Part shown: one piece after another, positions 34,167 through 42,901 of the stretch
Position numbering within the stretch: the stretch's first letter is position 1
Layout of the letters: every line of letters begins with the position of its first letter
From: Clostridiales bacterium
GTDB lineage: Bacteria; Bacillota; Clostridia; Saccharofermentanales; Saccharofermentanaceae
Reading direction: 5' to 3'
Assembly: GCA_017451265.1 (NCBI GenBank)
Contig: JAFSPU010000003.1
Span: 310,001 to 374,000 of the forward strand
Length of the DNA: 64,000 bases
The notes under the pieces: model-generated
Databases searched by the model: none
The model's input: only the letters and a program-made list of their open reading frames with translations
What the model was told of the DNA's origin: nothing
Translations under genes and position numbers: made by a program

Positions 34167-34199
34167 AACACCCGGAACCTAGGCACTGTTCCGGGTGTT
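34167..34199 (-). terminator. Terminator after the coiled-coil gene
   Basis: A perfect 11-bp stem AACACCCGGAA / TTCCGGGTGTT with an 11-base loop, followed on the minus strand by TTTTAATTG, ends the ftsZ-to-coiled-coil gene string. Confidence 0.85.
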
Positions 34200-34240
34200 A
34201 CGCGGTGTTTTGTGAGTCAAGTTGCAACTCAAAAAGTTAC

Positions 34241-34744
34241 TTACATTGAATCAAGCGTTGTATCTATCTCTGAAAGATTTGTCTGGATCTTTGCGATGCT
34301 CTCAGACAGGGAATTGTTAGCATCTGTAAGAAGCTGCTTAACATAGATGTGAGCGCTCTTGCGGAGTTCGTCAGCCTGGTTCTCAGCTGCTGCGAGGATG
34401 TTGTCAGCCTCGTCTCTTGCGCCCTTTGTAATCTCGTGATCGTTAACCTTGGAAGCGTACTGACGGTTTGCCTCGTCGATGATCTTCTTGCTCTTCTCAC
34501 GTGCTGTAGTGATGATCTCCTGAGCTCTTACAACGATGTCATTACTCTGAGCGATCGAAGCGGGGAGATGATTCTTAAGCTCCTCCAAAGAAGCGATCAT
34601 GTCATTTCTGTCAACTGCACAGTTTGAAGAAAACGGTACGCCGCTCGCTGCACGGAGAGTCTCGATCATATCGTTGATGTTGCTGATAACATCATATCGC
34701 TCAACCCTCTTCTGCGGAGCCTGTCCGTAATTACTGTTGTCCAT
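34241..34744 (-). CDS. Coiled-coil protein, DivIVA/ATP-synthase-b-like
   Basis: The 167-residue protein has no signal or membrane segment. After a low-complexity start it is almost wholly helical and rich in A, E, K, D and N, with long heptad-like stretches (about 60-160). Such proteins occur after coaD in many Clostridia and are annotated loosely as 'ATPase' or ATP-synthase b-like; a cell-division or envelope scaffold is possible. GGAAGG precedes the ATG. It lies 3 bases after coaD. The function is unknown. Confidence 0.65.
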   Translation of the reverse strand: MDNSNYGQAPQKRVERYDVISNINDMIETLRAASGVPFSSNCAVDRNDMIASLEELKNHLPASIAQSNDIVVRAQEIITTAREKSKKIIDEANRQYASKVNDHEITKGARDEADNILAAAENQADELRKSAHIYVKQLLTDANNSLSESIAKIQTNLSEIDTTLDSM

Positions 34745-34747
34745 AGG

Positions 34748-35236
34748 TTAAGTCCTTCCTTTCCTTAATCTCTCGTTTACTTTATCAACTATCTGAGCCG
34801 GCAGCATTCCGGAGATATCTCCTCCGTATGAACCGACTTCCTTGACCAGGCTTGAACTGATAAGTGACAGGTCATCGCGGCAAGGCAGCAAGGTTACATC
34901 GTAACTGGGGCAAAGCATCTTGTTTGCCAGAGCCATCTCGGCTTCATATCTGAAATCCGACTCGGATCTGATGCCTCTTACTACTGCATTACAACCCAAG
35001 TCTTTGAAGATGTCAACAAGGAGACCGTCGCTTCCGAGCACTTCGATGTTCTCATACTCACCGAGTACTTCTTTGACCATCTGAACTCTCTCATCGAGAT
35101 CGAACAGATAAGTCTTCTTGTTGTTATTCATGACAACAACATAGAGCTTGTCGCAGATCTTCGACGCTCTTCTCGCTATATCTTTATGCCCTCTTGTTAA
35201 GGGGTCAAAGCTTCCGGGAAACAACAGCGAAGTCAA
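34748..35236 (-). CDS. coaD: Phosphopantetheine adenylyltransferase
   Basis: The 162-residue nucleotidyltransferase starts FPGSFDPLTRGHKDI, with the T/HxGH-type ATP-binding motif in TRGH, and continues VVRGIRSESDFRYE and the ISSSLVKEV signature. It converts 4'-phosphopantetheine to dephospho-CoA. The start is TTG with GGAGG nine bases upstream. It is linked to rsmD as in many bacteria (17-base gap). Confidence 0.95.
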   Translation of the reverse strand: MTSLLFPGSFDPLTRGHKDIARRASKICDKLYVVVMNNNKKTYLFDLDERVQMVKEVLGEYENIEVLGSDGLLVDIFKDLGCNAVVRGIRSESDFRYEAEMALANKMLCPSYDVTLLPCRDDLSLISSSLVKEVGSYGGDISGMLPAQIVDKVNERLRKGRT

Positions 35237-35253
35237 CTACAAAATCCTCCACG

Positions 35254-35823
35254 TTAACCATTCTTCGAGAAAAATGTTAACATTGCCAGACCGTACCTAC
35301 AAGTACGATTGGGTGTCATGTTCATTACATCTGTTACAAAAGGCAATTCGGACGAATGCTCAACTATAAGAATGCCTCCGTCATTAAGCAGGTCACGCCT
35401 TACGATAATCTCGCACGCAGCCGCTGCAGCCTTTTCCGCCATCCTGTACGGCGGGTCCATGAAGATGATGTCAAACTTGCGTCCCTCATCAGCCAGTGAC
35501 TCGAGAGCCGCATCATAACCTGCCTTCATCAAAATGATGTCATCATCTTCATCAAGCTTAAGCTTATTTAGATTAGACTTGATCACTCCGCATGCCTGTC
35601 CCGCTTTCTCCACGAGAACGACAGACGATGCTCCGCGGCTCAAAGCCTCTATACCGATGCCTCCCGTGCCTGCAAACAAATCGACGAAATCGCACCCCGA
35701 AATGCGGGTCTGAATAATTGAGAACAGGGCCTCCTTGACCTTGTCTCCGGTAGGTCTTGTGTTGTCTCCCTTGGGAGCATCGAGAATTATCCCTCTGAAC
35801 TTTCCTGATACTACTCTCGGCAT
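35254..35823 (-). CDS. rsmD: 16S rRNA m2G966 methyltransferase RsmD
   Basis: The 189-residue protein has the SAM-binding motif DLFAGTGGIGIEALSRGA and the catalytic DIIFMDPPY of N2-guanine methyltransferases. The N-terminus VVSGKFRGIILDAP is typical of RsmD. It overlaps the recG stop by one base. Confidence 0.94.
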   Translation of the reverse strand: MPRVVSGKFRGIILDAPKGDNTRPTGDKVKEALFSIIQTRISGCDFVDLFAGTGGIGIEALSRGASSVVLVEKAGQACGVIKSNLNKLKLDEDDDIILMKAGYDAALESLADEGRKFDIIFMDPPYRMAEKAAAAACEIIVRRDLLNDGGILIVEHSSELPFVTDVMNMTPNRTCRYGLAMLTFFSKNG

Positions 35824-37988
35824 TACAGTGTCCCCATCTTATCGGCAAACCTTAACCTGAACATGGTGCCGATATTATTCATAAGTGTCTTGGCTTCTTC
35901 ACCGCCCTGCTCGAAAAGCTTATTAACCTCATCGCACGCGGTCTTGGCAAGCGGCGCGTCAGTAAACAGGTTGGCGGCGCGCAGTGTCGGGATACCGTGC
36001 TGACGCGTTCCGAAGAAGTCACCGGGGCCTCTTAACTCAAGGTCTTTCCCCGCGAGTTCAAATCCGTCGGAACACTCGCACATAAGCTTCATTCTCTCGA
36101 GCGCACGCTCGGTCTTGTTATCAGAACAGAGCACGCAGTAAGACTGCTTGTCGCCTCTTCCGATCCTTCCCCTTAACTGGTGCAGTGTGGATAAGCCGAA
36201 GCGCTCGGCGTTCATTATCATCATCATCGTAGCATTCGGGTTATTAACACCGACTTCGATTACCGTGGTGGATATAAGCACCTTCACTTCTCCTGAAAGG
36301 AATCTTTCCATAACCTCGAGCTTGGCAGTCTCCTTCATAGAACCGTAGAGCACCGCTGTCTCGTACTTCTCCGAGATACCGTGTTCATCAAGTCTCTTCT
36401 TCATCGTCTTGACGCTGACAGCCTCGGGAGCCTGCCCCTCAAGCCCGAAGAAGTCGTCGAAATAATACTCATCAGGCGCCACCGTCTCCGAATCATCGTC
36501 AATACGCGGGCACACGATATACGCCTGCTCTCCCTTGCGAAGCTTGGCTATAAGAACATTATAGATATCGTCGCCGTCAGTGTAAGGCAGGAAGTGCGTC
36601 ATGATGGGCTTCCTGCCTGCCGGCTTCTCACGTATTACGGAAGTCGCCATGTCACCGTAGATGACCATGGCAAGAGTACGCGGTATAGGCGTCGCCGTCA
36701 TGACGAGGTTATGCACTGCATTCACGCCGTCAGTGCCATCACGTGAGATCAAAAGCTTCTCCCTTTGCTTTACGCCGAAGCGGTGCTGCTCGTCTGCGAT
36801 AACGAGGGACAGGTCGTTAAACTGAACATCATCCGTGAGCACAGCATGCGTGCCGATAATGACCGAGGCCTCACCCTCCTTAAGCTGCGTCTTGATTTCT
36901 TTTTTTAGCGACGCTTTCGTCTTACCCAGAAGCAGGGCCACATTAATGCCGGACCCCGCAAGAAGTGCGCACGCCGAGTCATAATGCTGCTTGGCAAGAA
37001 CCGACGTGGGCGCGAGCAGTACAGACTGCTTTCCCATGATGGCAGTCATCGCCATGGAAAGGATGGCAACCGCGGTCTTACCGGAGCCGACATCACCCTG
37101 CACGAGACGGTTCATGGGCTTACTCAGCATGAGGTCCTGCTGTATATCCGTGAGTGCTTTGCGCTGGTCTCCCGTGAGCTTAAACCCGAGGTTACCTACA
37201 ACTGTCTTCCACCTTGCGGCAGCTTCTGAAGACAGCCCTCCGGAAGACGGCACCACGACAGGCGCGACCTCATCCGGGCCTCCCGTGGTCATGAAATACT
37301 TCATGCCGATGCCAAGAAGGATGAGCTCTTCAAAAGCAATCCTGCGTCTGCCCTCCGCCGCCTGCGCAATAGTAGCCGGTGCGTGCACATACTCATAAGC
37401 TTCAGCTGCACTGCACAAGTTCTCGCGCTCTTTAAGGGACGCGGGTATCACATCGGGGATCTGGTTCTTCACAAGCTTCAGCGCCGTGAGAGCCCACTTG
37501 TTTATCATGTTGGAAGTGATGCCGGCAGTAAGGTGGTACACGGGGCGAACAAGTCTTAATTCATCGGCAGAAGCCGCCTTCTCGCAGAAAGGGTTTACGA
37601 TCTGCGCGTGCATGCCGTAGTACGTAACCGTGCCGTGCACGAAGATCTTGTCACCCACCATAAACTTGTCGATTATATAAGGCGCATTAAAGTACGAAAG
37701 CTCAATGCGGCCTGAGCCGTCGCTCACGTAAAAAGCCACAGGGGACTGCTTCTTAAAACCCTTGCGAACAGGCGCAGACGTGACGGTGCCGAGGAACGAG
37801 ATCTCCTGTCCCTCCTCACACTGATCTATAGAAGACACATCAGACCAGTCGTTATAGCGGCGCGGTATGAACGAGATCAGGTCGTAAACACTTGTGATCT
37901 CGAGCTTGGCGAGCTTACGCGCAGCCTCAGGGCCGATACCGTAAAGCACCGTGACCGGGCTTCCTAATGTCACCTTAACATCACTCAT
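35823..37988 (-). CDS. recG: ATP-dependent DNA helicase RecG
   Basis: At 721 residues the protein has the RecG layout: an N-terminal wedge/OB domain (VLYGIGPEAARKLAKL, then FLGTVTSAPVRKG), helicase motifs I (GDVGSGKTAVA) and II (ADEQHRFGV), and the C-terminal QLRGRIGRG and GPGDFFGTRQHG motifs. It remodels stalled replication forks and branched DNA. It overlaps both nth (4 bases) and rsmD (1 base). Confidence 0.96.
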   Translation of the reverse strand: MSDVKVTLGSPVTVLYGIGPEAARKLAKLEITSVYDLISFIPRRYNDWSDVSSIDQCEEGQEISFLGTVTSAPVRKGFKKQSPVAFYVSDGSGRIELSYFNAPYIIDKFMVGDKIFVHGTVTYYGMHAQIVNPFCEKAASADELRLVRPVYHLTAGITSNMINKWALTALKLVKNQIPDVIPASLKERENLCSAAEAYEYVHAPATIAQAAEGRRRIAFEELILLGIGMKYFMTTGGPDEVAPVVVPSSGGLSSEAAARWKTVVGNLGFKLTGDQRKALTDIQQDLMLSKPMNRLVQGDVGSGKTAVAILSMAMTAIMGKQSVLLAPTSVLAKQHYDSACALLAGSGINVALLLGKTKASLKKEIKTQLKEGEASVIIGTHAVLTDDVQFNDLSLVIADEQHRFGVKQREKLLISRDGTDGVNAVHNLVMTATPIPRTLAMVIYGDMATSVIREKPAGRKPIMTHFLPYTDGDDIYNVLIAKLRKGEQAYIVCPRIDDDSETVAPDEYYFDDFFGLEGQAPEAVSVKTMKKRLDEHGISEKYETAVLYGSMKETAKLEVMERFLSGEVKVLISTTVIEVGVNNPNATMMMIMNAERFGLSTLHQLRGRIGRGDKQSYCVLCSDNKTERALERMKLMCECSDGFELAGKDLELRGPGDFFGTRQHGIPTLRAANLFTDAPLAKTACDEVNKLFEQGGEEAKTLMNNIGTMFRLRFADKMGTL

Positions 37989-38629
37989 TTATTCACCACA
38001 CGCTTCCTGCAAAACGAGGTAAGCGGACACTTCTCACAGTCGGGGTTACGCGAGTCGCAATAACTTCTTCCGAGGTCCACCGCCATGTGCCCAAGCCCGA
38101 TCCAGGACTCCTCGGGAAACACCTCGCAGATATCCTTCTCCACCTTAAGCGGGTCAGTGTTGTCAGTGATGCCGATACGGTACATCACGCGCTTGCAGTG
38201 AGTATCCACGACTACCGCGGGTATGCCGTAGATCTCCCCGATAATTAGATTTGCTATCTTCTTGCCGACTCCGGGGCACTTCATGAGCGGGCCGATCTCA
38301 CGCGGCACGATGCCTTCCCACTCACTGCAGTAAAGGTGCGCAAAGGTCTTTATAGACTTCGCCTTCGACTTATAAAGGCCGCAGGGCTTTATGATCTGTA
38401 TAAGCTCTTCCTCAGGGAGAGCATCTATATCAGCCATGGAGGGGCACTCCTCAAAAAGCTCGCGTGCCGTGATATTCACTCTTACATCAGTGCATTGGGC
38501 AGAAAGTATGCCTCTTATGGCAAGCCTTTCAGGGCTGTCGGAATCAAGCGAGCATGACGAATCAGGGAATGCCTCCGTCAAGGCCTTCAGGGTAAGGTCG
38601 GCAAGCTTGATGCGATCGCTTTTCTTCAT
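37985..38629 (-). CDS. nth: Endonuclease III
   Basis: The 214-residue DNA glycosylase/AP lyase has the helix-hairpin-helix CPGVGKKIANLI with the catalytic lysine (first K of GKK is in the usual place), the aspartate in VVDTHCKRVMYR, and a C-terminal [4Fe-4S] motif C-x6-C-x2-C-x5-C in YCDSRNPDCEKCPLTSFC. It excises oxidised pyrimidines. It lies 3 bases after the histidine kinase gene. Confidence 0.95.
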   Translation of the reverse strand: MKKSDRIKLADLTLKALTEAFPDSSCSLDSDSPERLAIRGILSAQCTDVRVNITARELFEECPSMADIDALPEEELIQIIKPCGLYKSKAKSIKTFAHLYCSEWEGIVPREIGPLMKCPGVGKKIANLIIGEIYGIPAVVVDTHCKRVMYRIGITDNTDPLKVEKDICEVFPEESWIGLGHMAVDLGRSYCDSRNPDCEKCPLTSFCRKRVVNK

Positions 38630-38632
38630 GGA

Positions 38633-40126
38633 TCAGTCTTTCTTGGGCGGAAGAGGGAACGAGAAGATAAATCTGGCTCCGCCTAATTCCTGGCTCTCTT
38701 CAAGTCTGATAGACTGGCCGTGACCTGACAGTACCTGCTTACAGATATAAAGGCCGAGGCCGAAGCCCTCCTGCTTACGTGAAGGATCAGCTTTATAGAA
38801 GCTCTCGAACACTCTGGAACGCTTCTCAGGCTCCACTCCGGGGCCGGAATCCTCTACTGAAATGTACATGCAGGTCTTCCTGTCGCTTTCAGACGAAATA
38901 ATGATCTTACCGCCCTCAGGCGCGAATTTTATTGCGTTTGTAACAATGTTAAGCAGAACTCTGCACAGCATCTGGATCTCTCCGTAGACCTTGGTGCCGC
39001 CCTCTTTGTCGATCCTGGTCTCCACAGTGATATTCTTGGCGGAAAGCTGAGGCTCAAGCTCGGATACAAGCTCTTCGACAGCCTCTACAAGGTCAAATTC
39101 ATCCATCAGGTCGGGCTCGACATGAGACAGAGACGACGCCTCAGTCATGGAAACGACGAGACCTCTGATCTTATCGACCTCGGTCTTGATCTTCGTTAAG
39201 TACTTCTCATAAAGCTCAGGAGGGATCGTACCGTCGATCATGGCTGTTACGAAGCCGTTTATCGATGTCAGAGGCGTCCTGATGTCATGTGCGACAGAAG
39301 AAATGAAGATAGCACGGTCATTTTCCTGGTTCTCGAGAGATTCGATCATGGAATTGATATACTGAGCCATCTCCGTAAGGTCAGATGAAAGAGTCAGCAT
39401 ACCTGTACTGTCACCGAGCTTCGTATACTTGTCATCTACACGTGCCGTCAGATCACCGTCAGACACCTTGGATACAGTCTTGGATATTTCTCTTAATGGT
39501 CTGATAGTCAGACCGACAAAGCCTATAAACATGGCTATGGCTGCGACCAGCGACACGAGAGTCGGATATAAGATGATTGAAAGATATGCATCTATGAAGT
39601 TTGTCTGGTCCATCTTATGGATAACTACAGAATAAAGTCCGGTATCTCCGATTTTCATACCTGTGACGATCTCAGCGGAAGTAGCTGTGAGTTCACGGTA
39701 ATCCTGCCAGATACCCTGCTCTGCATTTACTGATTCGATCGTGCTGCGTATCAGGGTATTAACATCATCGCCGTAGTAAGCAATATCGTTGGCATATTGG
39801 ATTACTCCGTTGCGGTCTACGATATAAGCAGCAACCTTATCTTCGATGAGGTTCGATGCCAGATACATATTGATAAGGCTGTCCTGCTCTTTCTGATCAT
39901 CAGGATAAGCCTCGGTAATCTTCAGATAATCAACACTGATATCGGAACAAATCGAAGCCGTATCAGCCATGTGATTGCTTATATATTCATTGCTGATGCT
40001 CTGATACGAGATAATAATAAGCACAGCAAAAACAATCACTGTGCTTATTATCAGAAACGTATTCAGAAATACGGCAAAATCCGTAGAGACTGACTTGTAC
40101 TTATAGGAACTGATACCCATAATCAC
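38633..40126 (-). CDS. Two-component sensor histidine kinase
   Basis: The 497-residue protein has two membrane helices (about 20-42 and 182-205) flanking an extracellular sensor domain, then HAMP (IRPLREISKTVSKVSDGDL), a HisKA dimerisation helix with VAHDIRTPLTS (phospho-histidine about H280), and an HATPase with VTNAIKFAPEGG, DSGPGV and GFGLGLYICK. It pairs with the response regulator just upstream, overlapping by 4 bases. Closest in form to the BaeS/PhoR/ResE-type kinases of Bacillota; the signal is unknown. Confidence 0.93.
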   Translation of the reverse strand: MIMGISSYKYKSVSTDFAVFLNTFLIISTVIVFAVLIIISYQSISNEYISNHMADTASICSDISVDYLKITEAYPDDQKEQDSLINMYLASNLIEDKVAAYIVDRNGVIQYANDIAYYGDDVNTLIRSTIESVNAEQGIWQDYRELTATSAEIVTGMKIGDTGLYSVVIHKMDQTNFIDAYLSIILYPTLVSLVAAIAMFIGFVGLTIRPLREISKTVSKVSDGDLTARVDDKYTKLGDSTGMLTLSSDLTEMAQYINSMIESLENQENDRAIFISSVAHDIRTPLTSINGFVTAMIDGTIPPELYEKYLTKIKTEVDKIRGLVVSMTEASSLSHVEPDLMDEFDLVEAVEELVSELEPQLSAKNITVETRIDKEGGTKVYGEIQMLCRVLLNIVTNAIKFAPEGGKIIISSESDRKTCMYISVEDSGPGVEPEKRSRVFESFYKADPSRKQEGFGLGLYICKQVLSGHGQSIRLEESQELGGARFIFSFPLPPKKD

Positions 40127-40848
40127 TTAGTCTCGAATTTGTATCCTCTGCTCCAGACAGTGCGGATGCACCAGTCTCTTTCTACACCGGGAATCTCGAT
40201 CTTCTCACGGATTCTCTTGATGTGTACGTCAACAGTTCTGGACTCACCGAAGAAGTCGTAACCCCAGACATTCTCGAGCAGCTGCTCTCTGGAATATACG
40301 CGGTTCGGGTTGGAAGCGAGGAAGAAAAGAAGCTCGAGCTCCTTCGGGGGCATGTAAACTTCCTTTCCGTCTGCCGTTACAACATACTTAACCTTATCGA
40401 TCGTAAGACCGGGGAAAGTAACAAGGTCTGTAGCCTTGTTCTCATCAGCGCCGGCAGCGTCTCCGCCCTGGCCTGCTGCAGACTTCTCTGTTCTTCTTAA
40501 TACTGCCTTAACTCTGGCAAGAAGCTCCTTAGGCTCGAACGGCTTCGGAACATAGTCATCAGCACCGAGCTCAAGACCTACAACTCTGTCGAGTGTGTCT
40601 GTTCTTGCTGTAAGCATGATGATCGGAACATCAGATACTCTTCTGATCTCGCGGCAGATATCGTTACCGTCCATGCCGGGAAGCATGAGATCGAGGATGA
40701 TGATATCAGGCTTCGTAACATTAAATGTAGCGACTGCCTTGTCACCCTGCATGCAGGAAACTACTTCATAGCCTTCCTTCTCGAAGTAAAGCTTCTGAAG
40801 CTCGATGATATCTGCATCATCATCAACAATAAGTACTTTCTTTGCCAT
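40123..40848 (-). CDS. OmpR/PhoB-family response regulator
   Basis: The 241-residue regulator has a receiver domain with VDDDAD, phospho-acceptor aspartate in IIILDLMLPG (about D53), MLTARTD and YVPKPFEPKEL, joined to a winged-helix DNA-binding domain (LENVWGYDFFGESRTVDVHIKRIREKIE). A Gly/Ala/Asp linker (about 128-140) separates them. It is encoded 4 bases before the kinase end, between nrdR (19-base gap) and the kinase. Its regulon cannot be read here. Confidence 0.95.
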   Translation of the reverse strand: MAKKVLIVDDDADIIELQKLYFEKEGYEVVSCMQGDKAVATFNVTKPDIIILDLMLPGMDGNDICREIRRVSDVPIIMLTARTDTLDRVVGLELGADDYVPKPFEPKELLARVKAVLRRTEKSAAGQGGDAAGADENKATDLVTFPGLTIDKVKYVVTADGKEVYMPPKELELLFFLASNPNRVYSREQLLENVWGYDFFGESRTVDVHIKRIREKIEIPGVERDWCIRTVWSRGYKFETK

Positions 40849-40867
40849 AAGAGTCTCCCCCTAATCC

Positions 40868-41323
40868 TTAATTATTCGTACTCAAATGTTCAACTTCATC
40901 AGTGAAAGACTTGATGTCGGTAAAGTCTCTGTATACAGAAGCAAATCTGACATAAGCGACCTTATCCAGCTTCTTAAGTCTCTCCATTACGATCTCGCCG
41001 ATAGCGTTAGTCGAGATCTCATGGTTACGCTGATCATTAAGACAATTCTCGACTTCATCGACTATCTTCTCGAGATTGGCATTGGAAACGGGGCGCTTAG
41101 AACAGGCGGAAGCAAGACCTGCCATGAGTTTCTCTCTGGAGAAATCCTGACGTGTTCCGTCCTTCTTAACGACCTTCATACCAAGCACTTCGGCGCGCTC
41201 CGTGGTGGAGTATCTGTACTCACATTCAATACAGACTCTTCTGCGCCTAATGGCGCGCCCCTCATCAGAGGGGCGCGTATCTATTACTTTATCATTATCA
41301 GCTCCGCACTTAGGGCACTTCAT
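40868..41323 (-). CDS. nrdR: Transcriptional repressor NrdR
   Basis: The 151-residue protein has an N-terminal zinc ribbon (C3, C6, C31, C34) and an ATP-cone domain (VVKKDGTRQDFSREKLMAG). NrdR senses ATP/dATP and represses ribonucleotide reductase genes. The ATG overlaps the ftsZ stop by one base. Confidence 0.97.
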   Translation of the reverse strand: MKCPKCGADNDKVIDTRPSDEGRAIRRRRVCIECEYRYSTTERAEVLGMKVVKKDGTRQDFSREKLMAGLASACSKRPVSNANLEKIVDEVENCLNDQRNHEISTNAIGEIVMERLKKLDKVAYVRFASVYRDFTDIKSFTDEVEHLSTNN

Positions 41324-42735
41324 TACTGATTATTGTCCTTGTTGCCAAACATGAACCAAGGCTTTGCTGTCCTCGGTGCTGCAGGTCCCTCGGAAGCAGG
41401 TGTTACGTTAACCTGAGGCTTACCGCCGTACTGGGAAGGAGCTGCGGGTGCAGGCTGCTGAGCCGGCATCTGATATGAATGTGTCTGTACCGGAAGAGGT
41501 GAAACGGGCTGCGCAGGTGCCTGCTCAGGAACAGGTGCGGGAGCTGCCTCGGGTTCACGGGCTGCCTGTACTCTGGAATTTACTGAATCATCTCCGAAAA
41601 GGAATCCGGGAGCTGCCTGTCTGGGAGCAGGTGCAGGAGCGGGCTCAGGTCTGGAGTAGGAGCTTCTGCTTGTTGTTGTAACAGGAGCAGCCTGTCTGGG
41701 CTCGCTTACGAGCTGGGGATTATTTCTGGAAAGAATTGATGTGCTTGCTCTGTGGTTAGCAGAAGCATTCACGGAATTATCGAAACCGGATGCGATAACA
41801 GTGATCATGATCTCATCCTCGAGGGATGCATCGATAACTGCACCGACGATAATCTCAGCCTCAGGTGCAACAGACTCCTGAACGAGCTTAGCAGCTGCGT
41901 CGATCTCCTGGAGCTTCATGTTACGTCCGCCTGTGAAGTTGATGATTACGCCGTTAGCGCCTTCGATCGTTGTATCGAGCAGAGGTGAATTGATAGCCTG
42001 CTTAACAGCAGCTGTAGCTCTACCCTCGCCGGAAGCACGGCCGATACCCATGTGACAGATGCCTGCCTTTGTCATTACTCTTCTAACGTCAGCAAGGTCG
42101 AGGTTGATAAGTCCGGGGATAGCTACGAGGTCGGAGATACCTGCTACACCAAACTTGAGAACCTGGTCTGCCATATTGAAAGCTTCCTCGAAGGATGTAT
42201 CGTCATCAACAACTTCAAGGAGCTTGTCATTGCTTACAACTACGAGAGCATCTACATACTTCTCGAGCTCACGGATACCTCTCTCGGCATTCTGTGCTCT
42301 TCTTGCGCCCTCAAATCCGAAAGGTCTTGTTACTACAGCTACTGTGAGGATACCGAGCTCCTGAGCGATCTGTGCAACTACGGGAGCAGAACCTGTTCCT
42401 GTACCGCCGCCCATGCCGGCTGTGATGAACAACATATCTGTGTTGGAGATAGCCTCAGCGATCTCGTCCTTGGACTCCTCTGCAGCCTTCTCACCTACGC
42501 TGGGATCAGCTCCGCATCCGAGACCTCTTGTTACCTTCTCACCGATCTGGACCTTAATAGTCGACTTAGTCCTGGCAAGAGCCTGATTATCACTGTTTAT
42601 GGAAATGAATTCGATTCCCTGTACACCGCTGTCGATCATTCTGTCAACTGCGTTACAGCCTCCGCCGCCACAACCGATTACCTTGATGGTAGCGAAATGA
42701 TCCTCGTCCAAAACAAAACCTCTCTTATCAGACAT
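41323..42735 (-). CDS. ftsZ: Cell division GTPase FtsZ
   Basis: The 470-residue tubulin homologue has GCGGGGCNAVDRM, the tubulin signature GGGTGTGSAPV and the T7 loop (ISDLVAIPGLINLDLADVRRVM). It polymerises into the division ring. The C-terminal linker (about 325-450) is long and rich in A, P and Q. The tail ends PWFMFGNKDNNQ, and a similar PGFLFGDDS occurs earlier in the linker, in place of the common DIPxFLR tail. GGAGG precedes the ATG. It is separated from ftsQ by 166 bases and has its own likely promoter. Confidence 0.97.
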   Translation of the reverse strand: MSDKRGFVLDEDHFATIKVIGCGGGGCNAVDRMIDSGVQGIEFISINSDNQALARTKSTIKVQIGEKVTRGLGCGADPSVGEKAAEESKDEIAEAISNTDMLFITAGMGGGTGTGSAPVVAQIAQELGILTVAVVTRPFGFEGARRAQNAERGIRELEKYVDALVVVSNDKLLEVVDDDTSFEEAFNMADQVLKFGVAGISDLVAIPGLINLDLADVRRVMTKAGICHMGIGRASGEGRATAAVKQAINSPLLDTTIEGANGVIINFTGGRNMKLQEIDAAAKLVQESVAPEAEIIVGAVIDASLEDEIMITVIASGFDNSVNASANHRASTSILSRNNPQLVSEPRQAAPVTTTSRSSYSRPEPAPAPAPRQAAPGFLFGDDSVNSRVQAAREPEAAPAPVPEQAPAQPVSPLPVQTHSYQMPAQQPAPAAPSQYGGKPQVNVTPASEGPAAPRTAKPWFMFGNKDNNQ

Positions 42736-42802
42736 TGTCAGATCCTCCGTGTATCTGTATAAATGTACTTCTCAAAATCCTATATATAGTACAATCAAAT
42801 AA

Positions 42803-42831
42803 ATTTTAAACTAAATGTTGTACTTCGACAA
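42803..42831 (-). promoter_or_regulatory. Candidate promoter of ftsZ
   Basis: Minus-strand TTGTCG (42826-42831), 17-base spacer and TAAAAT (42803-42808), in the AT-rich gap between ftsQ and ftsZ. A second TACTAT/TATATA-rich region lies nearer the gene, so the exact start site is uncertain. Confidence 0.4.
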
Positions 42832-42901
42832 TAGAATATTTCAGTATCACCGCTTAATGTTAAACTTTTTTTCTTATTAATGCAATCAGCCTATATTAAA
42901 A

